Shown here: positions 22,211-29,893 of the stretch, piece by piece
How positions within the stretch are numbered: the stretch's first letter is position 1
Layout of the letters: the number at the start of each line of letters is the position of its first letter
Source: CBDUXP01 sp965371225 [NCBI: uncultured bacterium]
Lineage (GTDB): Bacteria; Abyssobacteria; SURF-5; CBDUXP01
NCBI GenBank assembly: GCA_965371225.1
Contig: CBDUXP010000023.1
Coordinates: 1-55,827 of the forward strand
DNA length: 55,827 nt
Reading direction: 5' to 3'
Position numbers and translations under genes: made by a program
Notes under the pieces: generated by a model
Told to the model about the DNA's origin: nothing
What the model saw: the letters and a program-made list of their open reading frames with translations, nothing else
Databases searched by the model: none

Positions 22211-23458
22211 CTAGATGGAATTCTGGCGTTCCGGCGGGCGCTGGTGGAAGGGTTCCTCCACCGTCGTTCGTACCACCTCGTTGTCATCGCGGTCATACCC
22301 GATGACGGTGTCGTTGTAGACGGTCAAGGGTTTCCCGCGGACCTGCCGCTCGTCGATCTTCGGGCCTTCCTGGATCTCATAGCGGTACAAGACCTTCTGC
22401 GTGCACCGGAACAACTGCAGCACCGCGAGCAGCTCCCGGGACGGACGCTCGTAGGCTTCAATGGCGTGATCCACACCGGGACCGAACATCTGCCGCAAAT
22501 ACGCCCGGGAGACCCACCGCGGCGGAATGTAATAACCGTTGGGTTGCGTCCCGAACTGGGGATACAGCGGCAGGGCGACCTTCGCCGTCTTCACCAGAAA
22601 GTACAACGGGTTCTGCGGGTCTACCGCCCAGTCGCCGGTGGCGGCATCGATCTTCACCAGCCCCTGCATCCGGATGCGCCCGACGCACGAGGTCATGCAC
22701 CGCGTCTCCATGGGCACCCCGTCCGATTCCGGATCCTTCCCTTCAATCCGCGGGTAACACCCCACGCACTTCTCGGTGACGCGCGTGGTCGACCGGTACA
22801 TGGCCTTCTTGTACGGACACGCTTCGACGCACTTCCGATACCCGCGGCAGCGTTGCTGGTCGATCAGCACGATGCCGTCTTCCGGGCGCTTGTAGATGGC
22901 CTTGCGCGGACACGCCGCCAGGCACGCGGGGTAACTGCAGTGGTTGCAGATGCGCTGGAGGTAGAAGAACCAGCTCTCGTGCTCGGGCAGCGCCGCGCCG
23001 TCCTTGGCCAAGCCGAACGGCCCGCGCTTCCACGCCCCGGAAACGTCCTCCCCGATGTTCGGATGCCGCCACTCGGCGTCGGTCGGCAGGTAGCCCAGCG
23101 CCCGCGCCGCGTTCCCACGGTTGCCGCCCTGCTCCTCGGCGGCCTCGAAGATGGTCTGGCCGCGAAAGACGCCGTCCCTCCACTTCTGCCGGCCGGGGTT
23201 CGCCTCCTCGAGCAGCCGCAACAGCTTCACGTCCCAGTTCTGCGGATATCCCCCGTAGGGTTTGGTCTCCACGTTGTTCCACCACATGTACTCCTGCCCG
23301 CGCGAGAAGGTCCATGTGGCGCGGCACGCCATGGTGCACGTCTGGCAAGCGATGCAGCGATTAGTGTTGAACACGAACGCGAACTGGGTCTGCGGATGCG
23401 CCTCCGCGTAGGGGTAACTCATCTCGCGTCCCAGTTGCCAGTTTCTGACGTGCGTCAT
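22211..23458 (-). CDS. nxrB: Nitrite oxidoreductase-type beta subunit, iron-sulfur protein
   Basis: A 415-residue protein without its own signal peptide, close in length to periplasmic-type NxrB. The opening NWQLGREMSYPYAEAHP, the block EYMWWNNVETKPYGGYPQ and NHCSYPACLAACPRKAIYK are characteristic of the Nitrospira/anammox NxrB branch. There are four cluster motifs: CIACQTCTMAC, CNHCSYPACLAAC, CRGYRKCVEAC, and CVGC plus CMTSC. In the third, Tyr occupies the position where NarH has Trp instead of Cys, which predicts one [3Fe-4S] and three [4Fe-4S] clusters. ATG at 23458 overlaps the stop of the 86-residue gene (ATGA). It should be exported as a complex with the Tat-targeted alpha subunit and wire the Mo site to the gamma subunit. 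Confidence 0.9.
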   Translation of the reverse strand: MTHVRNWQLGREMSYPYAEAHPQTQFAFVFNTNRCIACQTCTMACRATWTFSRGQEYMWWNNVETKPYGGYPQNWDVKLLRLLEEANPGRQKWRDGVFRGQTIFEAAEEQGGNRGNAARALGYLPTDAEWRHPNIGEDVSGAWKRGPFGLAKDGAALPEHESWFFYLQRICNHCSYPACLAACPRKAIYKRPEDGIVLIDQQRCRGYRKCVEACPYKKAMYRSTTRVTEKCVGCYPRIEGKDPESDGVPMETRCMTSCVGRIRMQGLVKIDAATGDWAVDPQNPLYFLVKTAKVALPLYPQFGTQPNGYYIPPRWVSRAYLRQMFGPGVDHAIEAYERPSRELLAVLQLFRCTQKVLYRYEIQEGPKIDERQVRGKPLTVYNDTVIGYDRDDNEVVRTTVEEPFHQRPPERQNSI

Positions 23459-23715
23459 GACAGCGTCTCCTCGGTCTGCACCGGCCCGCGTACTTCTGCG
23501 ATCAGGCTGCGGATACTCGCCTCGCCGAATTGCCGGTACAGGTGGTGGACCCCCTGGTAGAACGGATCCTTGAATAGCGCCAGTACCTGCTCATCGCTGT
23601 AGCCCATCAGCAGATACTCTTCCACCAGGCACTCCGCCATATGCCGCGCGTCGCCCGGGGCGCGAACCGCCATGGGCGCAAGCGGGTCTTGGGGATCGGG
23701 GTCGTACTTCGGCAT
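23455..23715 (-). CDS. Small conserved-type protein between nxrA and nxrB, function unknown
   Basis: An 86-residue soluble protein without signal or membrane segment. It is helical and acidic, with the block GYSDEQVLALFKDPFYQG followed by HHLYRQFGE. ATG at 23715 has AAGGAGA eight bases upstream, and its stop overlaps the nxrB start, so it is certainly translated as part of the operon. I recall similar short proteins beside other molybdoenzyme iron-sulfur genes but cannot name a family. Possible roles are assembly of the AB complex or cofactor delivery, inferred only from position. Confidence 0.8.
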   Translation of the reverse strand: MPKYDPDPQDPLAPMAVRAPGDARHMAECLVEEYLLMGYSDEQVLALFKDPFYQGVHHLYRQFGEASIRSLIAEVRGPVQTEETLS

Positions 23716-23728
23716 CGCGCAGTCTCCT

Positions 23729-26700
23729 TTAGGTCGTCAAGCCGCCGTTGAGATACCGGCGCATCCAGTCCGCTTCGTTATCCACCGAGCCGCCGGACTG
23801 TGCGGGCGCCCAGACACCCCGGCCGCCCAGGCCACCGTCTTCCGCCTTCGTGATCTTCACGAGCGTTTCCTTCGGCACGGTATTCACGGCGTGGTTGTCC
23901 GCCTCCCCACCGAACATGAAGGCCGTCCCGACCTTCTTCTTGTGGAACAGGCTGTCCAACTGGTGCATCGGCATCAGCCAACCCCGCGTGATGGACTGTT
24001 GGGACCCGTACCGGAAGCTGGACTGATAGCCCGTATCCAGGGACTGCGCCCGGCCGTCCGGCCGCGTCTCGTGCGCCTTCACCGAGCGCTCGGTGGCGAT
24101 CCACGCCCCGTGCTTCATCATCGTGATGTTGTACGGGTACGCCGGGTTGTACTTGACGCGCAGCATGAGCCGCGACACGCGGTAGAAGGGATCGTCCGGA
24201 CGCCAGCCCACGTACGGCCGGTCCGCCGGGTTGGCGTCGACGTATACGTAGTCGCCGTCCGCGATGCCCTGGTCGCGCGCCGCCTGGGGGTTCATGTGCA
24301 GCTGGTGCTCCCCGACGCCCGGCGTGCGGCGGTCCAGGCGGTAAGGATCCCCGAAGTCACTGCCCCAGATGAACTGCCAGTCCGTCGTCTGCCACTGCGA
24401 GTGCGTCGCGTGGCGGGTCTTCGGCGTCAGGCAATAGAAGTTGTAGCCCTTGGCCCACAGCGGGTTGGTGGTCACCTTCACCTTCGACCACGGCAGCTTG
24501 ATGTTGCGCACCTGCCGCTCGTCCCAGCCCATGTGTTCGGGCGGGATCCCGTAGTCCTCCGGCCGGATGAGCGGATTCGCGCTGACGATCACGTTCGGCA
24601 GGTACGGCGTCCCCTCGGGGCCTTCCCGGTGGACGATGAAGTTCTCGCCGTACTCGATCACCTCCGGCTCGTCGTTGTACGCCTGCAGCCGGCCCGTTGG
24701 CGAGTAGAACGGCACGGAGTCCTGAATCTGCTCGTAGAAGGGGACGCGCGGGTACGTGCGGAAGAGCATGAGCGCCGCGCCCGGTTCGCCGTACTTGCCC
24801 GCCATGATGTCCGCCAGCTTGTAGCCGCGGGTCGTGGTCGATGCGTCCAGCAGGCGCTGGATGTAGACGTCCGGATTCTTCTTGCCCTTGAGCACGAAGT
24901 GCCAGAGGTCGGTCAGCCGCGGCTCGCCGATCAGCTCGCCGATCTTTTGCGCCATCTCGGCCAGGATGACCACATCGTCCTTCGTGTCGTAAGGGGAGTC
25001 GATGCCCCCCTGCCAAATCTGCAGGAACGGATTGGAGCACGACGCCGTGATCTCGTGCACGCCGAACTCCATCCAAGACTTGGCCGCCATCGCGATGTCG
25101 CAGTACTCGATGGTCCCGTTCATCTCGATATCGGTGCCCATGATGAGCTCGATATTGGGATTCACGTTGTGGAGCATCTCGTAGACCCACTTGGCATTGT
25201 TGATGATGTTCACGTTGTTGAACCACATCACCTTCGTGGGCGTCGGCATGTGCGTGTGGCCGGTGAACGATTTGCGTCCGTACTTCGGCGTGTCGACCAC
25301 CAGCGGCCGCTCGCTGTAATTCCAGTACGCCGGCTCTTCGTCCTTCATGTACGCGTGCGCCGTAATGTCCTTCCCGTCCGTCCGCGGGTTCAGGTTCAGG
25401 TGCCAGGGGTCTTCGGCGACCCACCCTTTAAATCCAGGCCCGGTCCACGCCGACGCCTGGAACAACGCCGCTTTGTAATTGCCGGCCCACGTGTGCGACC
25501 CCGCCCCGCGCGCGCCGATGTTGCCGGTCAAGATGAGCGGCAGATAGCTCGCCCGGTTCATTTCCGTCGCATGGAACCAGTGGTTGATCCCCTCGCCCTG
25601 GTGGATGGCGACGGGCTTGATGGTGGCGATGTCGTTGGTCAGCCGCCGGATCAGGGCCTTGGGTACGCCGGTGATCTCGTGCACCGTGTCCAGGTCGTAG
25701 TCCTGCAGATGCACCCGGTACAGCTCGAACAGCGGCGCCACCTCGATCTGCTCTCCGTCCACAGTGGTGACCGTGTGCCGGCCTTCGAGCGCCGGATCGA
25801 TACCCAACGCGTCGAGCTTGTCCCCGACGTCGTCCCGCGTGATGGCCTTCAAGCCACCCGTGCGCGCGTCCCACACCACGAAGTCGCCCACCTGTTCGCG
25901 CTGGTCCGGGGTGAGCCCGTGCAGGTGCATGGACGCCCCGCCGGTGATGTCCGGCTGTTCGTAGCCCGGGATCACGTCCTCCGGGTGCAAGCGCTTCAGC
26001 GTGTCCGTCCGCACCAGCAGCGGGAAGTCCGTGAACCGTTTAACGAATGCCGCGTCGTACGTCCCTTCGTCGATCAGCAATCGCGCGATGCCCAGCAGCA
26101 GCGCCGTGTCTGTCGCTGGACGGATGGGCAGCCAATAGTCCGACTTGGTGGCCGGCGGGGAGTACTCGGGCGCGACGGTGACGATGGTGGCGCCGCGTTC
26201 CATACATTCGATGAAGAAGTGGTTGTCCGGCCGCTTGTTCTCGACCAGGTTTTTCCCCATCTGAATGTGCAGCTTCGTCGAGCGCATGTCGTTGAGGTCG
26301 CAGTCCGAAGCCTGGAGACCGTGAACGAACGGGTGGCCCGGCGCCTGGTCGCCGTGCCACGTGTAGTTCGACCAGGAGCGCGCCCCTTTCGCCTCGTCCG
26401 GCCCAACGCCGCGGATATGCGCGTCCAACAGCGCCATTCCGTTGGCGTTGCGGTACATGCCGTACTTGCCGATGACCCCCAGCAAACCCATACCGCCGCG
26501 GAACTTGAACGTGCGCGTGCCTGCGCCTTCCCAATGTTCCAGCATTTCCGGTACATAGCCCTGGGCCAGGAGCCGCTTCTTGCCGACCGGCCCGCTGTAT
26601 TTCTTGGCGATGTGAATCATCCCTTTAGCCGCGTACGTGTATGCCTCGTCCCACGAGGCCCGCAGGAACTCATCCGACCCCCGAGAATCAAACTTGTATT

Positions 26701-27175
26701 TCGCCTTGTTCTCCGGCGTCAGCTCGGGGAAGCCGTCGTCCGCCCACTGTTTCCAGCCGCGGCGGATGATCGGGTGTTTGAGACGGTAGGGGCCGTACTG
26801 CCGCCGGTGCATGGTGAACCCGTTCGAGCACCCGCGCGGGTTCCACGCGGGCGTGGCGCGATTGCCGTACAGGTCCCCGACACGATGGGAGTCATAGTTC
26901 TGCTCGGTTCGCACCACCACGCCGTTGCGCACGTACGCGCGCATCCGACACTCATGCGTGCAGTTCGGCGAACAGACCCACGCGAAGGAACTGTCGTAGC
27001 GGTATTGGTCCAGGTACACCTGCTCCCAATCGCGCGACGGGTAACTGGCCAGCGGATTGGGGACATCGACGGTCGGTTGGAGGGCAGCGAATGCGAAGCG
27101 CGGGCGGGCCAGTATCCCTGCGGCTCCGGTGGCCGCGGCACTCTTCAGGAACGTTCTTCTCGTCAGGTCCGACAT
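23729..27175 (-). CDS. nxrA: Nitrite oxidoreductase-type alpha subunit, molybdopterin enzyme
   Basis: A 1148-residue type II DMSO-reductase-family catalytic subunit, the length of periplasmic NxrA. A Tat signal (TRRTFLK at 5-11) opens the protein. The proximal iron-sulfur cluster has Cys68, Cys72, Cys76 and Cys116, whereas NarG uses histidine as first ligand. SNYTWHGDQAPGHPFVHG contains Asp276, aligned with the Mo-ligating aspartate of NarG and EbdA, and is typical of the Nitrospira/anammox branch. ATG at 27175 has GGGAGA six bases upstream. Predicted reaction: nitrite plus water to nitrate with two electrons released in the periplasm, reversible in principle. Relatives acting on other oxyanions or hydrocarbons exist, so the substrate needs a phylogeny. 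NxrB, the chaperone and the gamma subunit follow. Confidence 0.88.
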   Translation of the reverse strand: MSDLTRRTFLKSAAATGAAGILARPRFAFAALQPTVDVPNPLASYPSRDWEQVYLDQYRYDSSFAWVCSPNCTHECRMRAYVRNGVVVRTEQNYDSHRVGDLYGNRATPAWNPRGCSNGFTMHRRQYGPYRLKHPIIRRGWKQWADDGFPELTPENKAKYKFDSRGSDEFLRASWDEAYTYAAKGMIHIAKKYSGPVGKKRLLAQGYVPEMLEHWEGAGTRTFKFRGGMGLLGVIGKYGMYRNANGMALLDAHIRGVGPDEAKGARSWSNYTWHGDQAPGHPFVHGLQASDCDLNDMRSTKLHIQMGKNLVENKRPDNHFFIECMERGATIVTVAPEYSPPATKSDYWLPIRPATDTALLLGIARLLIDEGTYDAAFVKRFTDFPLLVRTDTLKRLHPEDVIPGYEQPDITGGASMHLHGLTPDQREQVGDFVVWDARTGGLKAITRDDVGDKLDALGIDPALEGRHTVTTVDGEQIEVAPLFELYRVHLQDYDLDTVHEITGVPKALIRRLTNDIATIKPVAIHQGEGINHWFHATEMNRASYLPLILTGNIGARGAGSHTWAGNYKAALFQASAWTGPGFKGWVAEDPWHLNLNPRTDGKDITAHAYMKDEEPAYWNYSERPLVVDTPKYGRKSFTGHTHMPTPTKVMWFNNVNIINNAKWVYEMLHNVNPNIELIMGTDIEMNGTIEYCDIAMAAKSWMEFGVHEITASCSNPFLQIWQGGIDSPYDTKDDVVILAEMAQKIGELIGEPRLTDLWHFVLKGKKNPDVYIQRLLDASTTTRGYKLADIMAGKYGEPGAALMLFRTYPRVPFYEQIQDSVPFYSPTGRLQAYNDEPEVIEYGENFIVHREGPEGTPYLPNVIVSANPLIRPEDYGIPPEHMGWDERQVRNIKLPWSKVKVTTNPLWAKGYNFYCLTPKTRHATHSQWQTTDWQFIWGSDFGDPYRLDRRTPGVGEHQLHMNPQAARDQGIADGDYVYVDANPADRPYVGWRPDDPFYRVSRLMLRVKYNPAYPYNITMMKHGAWIATERSVKAHETRPDGRAQSLDTGYQSSFRYGSQQSITRGWLMPMHQLDSLFHKKKVGTAFMFGGEADNHAVNTVPKETLVKITKAEDGGLGGRGVWAPAQSGGSVDNEADWMRRYLNGGLTT

Positions 27176-27209
27176 GATGCGTCTCCCGTGATGTTCACGT
27201 GCACTACGA

Positions 27210-28220
27210 CTACCGTGCCAATTCGCACCGACTCAAGATGACCAGCCGTTCGAGACAATGCCCGCACACGCCGCCCTCGGCCGCGGGGTATTCCTGCGCC
27301 ACCGCCGTGCGAGCCGGCTCCGGCACCTCGTCCAGCGGCTGGACGTCAGCCGAAGCGAACCGACACAACGCGCACGTCTCGATCGCTCGCGACTGGCCGC
27401 GGCGCGCCGCCGCGCGCAGGTGCGCGGCGTTGGCCAACAACTCCTGGTGCGTCAAGACCTCGGGGCCTGTTACCCGGTCCAGAATCGCCTGGGCCGTCTC
27501 TGGACCGGCCCGGCCCACCAGGCGTGCCACGGCTGAAGCCATGTCCACACTCGCAGAGGGGCCCGCCCACCGCCGCCGCATCCGCGCGTCCGTGTACAAC
27601 GCCCAGACCAGCCCATAGGCCTCGAGCATCAGGCGCGCCTCCGCCGGCGACAGCTCTCCCGGCAGGTCGCCGCCCTCGTACCCGAACCGGGGATCCGTCA
27701 AGTCCCCCAGTTGGATCCAGTTGAACCGCAAGAAGGCGCGAAGGCCGGCCTCGTCCAGGAACCGTTCGGGCCGAATGCGGAGGATGGCTCGGCGAGGGCC
27801 AAGCTCGGAGCGGGGGCGCCCGGAAAGATCCGTCCCCTCCTCCGCCGCACGCCCGGCACGAACCACCACCAGCGCGCACACGGCATCGTGCAGCGCGGGG
27901 AATTCGCGCAGCGACTGCGTAAGGCTCCGTTCGTAACCAAGCCGCGAAAACAGCGAACCGTAGAGATCCCGGAACGCCGCTTCCCGGTCGCGGGCCGGGG
28001 TACCCTGATAAATGCGGTCGGCCGCGCGCCGAAACTCCAACAACATCCGCTTCTGGAGGAGATCCGACGGCCCCTGCAGCCGATCCTCGACCGCTGCCTC
28101 TGCGAGGGCGGGATCAATAGCGAGTGAGATGCCGGCTGCCCTGGCCGACACTACCGGCTTGCCTCTACACCCATACCGGACCTCTCTCTTTGCCCACCAC
28201 TGTCCCAGTCGTCGAGGCAC
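27210..28220 (-). CDS. Unknown protein with C-terminal zinc-ribbon-like cysteines, first gene of the nxr operon
   Basis: A 336-residue cytoplasmic protein with no signal peptide. The N-terminal 250 residues are helical and arginine-rich. The C-terminus has two CxxC pairs, Cys283/Cys286 (CALC) and Cys319/Cys322 (CGHC), a likely zinc ribbon. The segment LTDPRFGYE and the later VWALYTDARMRRRW recall proteins that carry an HExxH metallopeptidase-like motif before DP.FGY, but the corresponding residues here are FNWIQ, so no metal site is left; that comparison is from memory. The start is uncertain: GTG at 28220 fits the frame but has no clear ribosome binding site. It is 34 bases upstream of nxrA, directly behind the operon promoter, so a role in expression or maturation of NXR is plausible. 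Confidence 0.65.
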   Translation of the reverse strand: MPRRLGQWWAKREVRYGCRGKPVVSARAAGISLAIDPALAEAAVEDRLQGPSDLLQKRMLLEFRRAADRIYQGTPARDREAAFRDLYGSLFSRLGYERSLTQSLREFPALHDAVCALVVVRAGRAAEEGTDLSGRPRSELGPRRAILRIRPERFLDEAGLRAFLRFNWIQLGDLTDPRFGYEGGDLPGELSPAEARLMLEAYGLVWALYTDARMRRRWAGPSASVDMASAVARLVGRAGPETAQAILDRVTGPEVLTHQELLANAAHLRAAARRGQSRAIETCALCRFASADVQPLDEVPEPARTAVAQEYPAAEGGVCGHCLERLVILSRCELAR

Positions 28221-28243
28221 CGTGGTGAGTCGCGCATAACAAG

Positions 28244-28271
28244 AATATAAGATAAGGATATCATATACTAA
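28244..28271 (-). promoter_or_regulatory. Candidate nxr operon promoter
   Basis: In a sharply AT-rich island the minus strand reads TTAGTA (28271-28266), a 16-base spacer and TATATT (28249-28244). The -10 is a good match, the -35 weak. Transcription would begin near 28237, about 17 bases before the first gene. The spacer contains GATATC. Confidence 0.5.
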
Positions 28272-28301
28272 CCCTAATGCAAGTGCCGAATCGCCCCATA
28301 C

Positions 28302-28323
28302 CGCCCCGCCAGCCTTCGGGGCG
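28302..28323 (-). terminator. Hairpin downstream of the PHP gene
   Basis: CGCCCCG and CGGGGCG form a 7-bp stem with an 8-base loop, ten bases after the PHP stop codon and just before the nxr promoter. It lacks a T-run but is well placed to separate the two transcription units. Confidence 0.4.
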
Positions 28324-28332
28324 TGGGATCGA

Positions 28333-29724
28333 CTACACCGGCCGGGCGGTCCGGTAGATGGGATTCGTCAGCGCGAGGACGAACCAGTCATCGGGCACGG
28401 GGGCGGGTTCGCGGAGAATCTGCGCGCGGAGGTAGTGGACGGGTGCGGGGACCTCCACGCCGCGGGCGGCGGACACGGGCAGGCAGGCGATTTCGTTGCC
28501 GTCGCTAATGAGGGCCACCACTGCGTCGTCCAGGCCCCGCGCCTCAACAGTCACGCGCCACTGGTCGCCGCTGGTGAGTGCTTCCCCCATGACAGCGGAT
28601 TGCCCCCCCGCCTCCGCGCGCAGCTCAGCCCACTGTTCGGTCGGGTCGGCGGTGATGCAGATGCGGCCCATCCGCAAGCCATCAAGGATGCCCCGTTCGG
28701 ACAGCTCGCCCGCGTAGACATGCGTCGTGGGATTGCCCAGTTCGTAGGGGTACGGCGCATCGGGCATGCTGACCACGTGAATATCACTGCCGCCCACGGC
28801 GGTCATGCGGCGGCCCTGACACAGGAGCCGGTCGTACAGGGTCAGCGATTGATAGTTGTTCACCACCCAGGGTCCGTTCCACACTTCGAGGCAATCGATA
28901 CTGGGCAGGTGCTCGTATTCCCATGCCGGGCCGCCGTCGCGCGGATGATTGATGGACGTGACCGCGCCGCGGGCGTGGGCGGCGGCCACGATGGCCTGCA
29001 TCTGATCGTCCGTGTGCGCGCGGAATTCGACCCAGTCGCGAATCCCCCACACGTTCAGGTGCCCACGGTAGGTGGTAACTTCCTGGCCGCCCATCAGTAG
29101 AAATGCGTCGAGCCATTCCGCCGCTAGGTCCGCCTGCGTCGCGAGCACGTTGTGGTTCGTGATGCAGAGAAAGTCCAGCCCGCGGTCGCAGGCGCGTTGC
29201 GCCACCGTTTCCAGCGGGTGCATCCCATCGCTATGCACCGTGTGGCAGTGCAGGTCGCCACGGAAGTAGGCGGGCCCGCCGCGAAGGCAGCTGTCGGAAA
29301 AAGGCGCGCGCTGCGGCGCGGGTGAGCCCGGCGCGGCTTCGGCATCGAACTGCACCTCGACGGTGTACGTGACATCGGCCTGCTTGCGACTCTCGGTGCC
29401 CAGGACAATGTGCCACGTACCCGGTTCCAGCGGACCGGCGATGTAACCGGGAGTGGCCGCCGCTTCGGAGAGGTAAAAGTGGTCTCGAGCCGCGCCCGAC
29501 CAGCCGCGGAAGCCGGCCGCGCTTCCAAACGCGTGGCCGCGCGGGTCGAAGATGCCGATGTCCACATGTTCCGACCCGGCGCCAGACTTGAGGGTGGTGC
29601 GGTATGCGGCGCGGAGAGTGCCCACCCCGGGCGGCACGTCGAACGGTATATAGAGGTAGGGCGCGCGCTGCCGGTCTGCGTACGGCCATAGGCCTGTCAG
29701 GACTACCGATGCGCTGGGGGGCAT
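28333..29724 (-). CDS. PHP-domain phosphoesterase-like protein (CehA/McbA family)
   Basis: A 463-residue protein. The first 140 residues are a beta-rich domain without close recognition. The PHP metal-binding domain starts at RGDLHCHTVHSDG (HxH at 159-161) and continues with CITNHN, SINHPRDGG and VGGSDIH, all expected metal ligands. Such proteins hydrolyse phosphoesters or carbamate-like substrates; the exact substrate is unknown. ATG at 29724 is 20 bases after a truncated gene, and its ribosome binding site is weak. It is last in a run of same-strand metabolic genes (amidase, aldo/keto reductase, fragment, PHP) that reads like a small-molecule catabolic operon. Confidence 0.83.
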   Translation of the reverse strand: MPPSASVVLTGLWPYADRQRAPYLYIPFDVPPGVGTLRAAYRTTLKSGAGSEHVDIGIFDPRGHAFGSAAGFRGWSGAARDHFYLSEAAATPGYIAGPLEPGTWHIVLGTESRKQADVTYTVEVQFDAEAAPGSPAPQRAPFSDSCLRGGPAYFRGDLHCHTVHSDGMHPLETVAQRACDRGLDFLCITNHNVLATQADLAAEWLDAFLLMGGQEVTTYRGHLNVWGIRDWVEFRAHTDDQMQAIVAAAHARGAVTSINHPRDGGPAWEYEHLPSIDCLEVWNGPWVVNNYQSLTLYDRLLCQGRRMTAVGGSDIHVVSMPDAPYPYELGNPTTHVYAGELSERGILDGLRMGRICITADPTEQWAELRAEAGGQSAVMGEALTSGDQWRVTVEARGLDDAVVALISDGNEIACLPVSAARGVEVPAPVHYLRAQILREPAPVPDDWFVLALTNPIYRTARPV

Positions 29725-29743
29725 AGGTCCGTGAGACCGCGGC

Positions 29744-29893
29744 TTAGGACAGGTGCAACGGGCCGTGATCCAGGCGCGGCGGGACGATGTCGCGGCAATG
29801 CTCCCAGGAGCTGCAGAAGCGCGGCTCGGGGACGCCCAGATACTCGTAGTCGTCATCACACAGGGCGGCGAACCACGACACCTCGACCGTCAC
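29744..29893 (-). pseudogene. Truncated N-terminal fragment, possibly of a flavin-dependent monooxygenase
   Basis: A 49-codon frame begins with GTG overlapping the stop of the aldo/keto reductase gene (GTGA), the spacing of a real translationally coupled gene. The product starts VEVSWFAALCDDDYEYLGV and continues SSWEHCRDIV, which resembles the first strand and helix of luciferase-like (SsuD-type) monooxygenases. It then changes to unrelated residues and stops just before the PHP gene. It is best read as the stump left after deletion of a full gene; a genuine short peptide cannot be excluded. Confidence 0.45.

Noticed and set aside
23672-27241. A 1189-codon open frame on the plus strand opposite nxrA
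   Set aside because: It is the mirror of the real gene in GC-rich DNA. Its product is rich in Arg, Val, His and Pro without any domain, while the minus strand encodes a complete molybdoenzyme.
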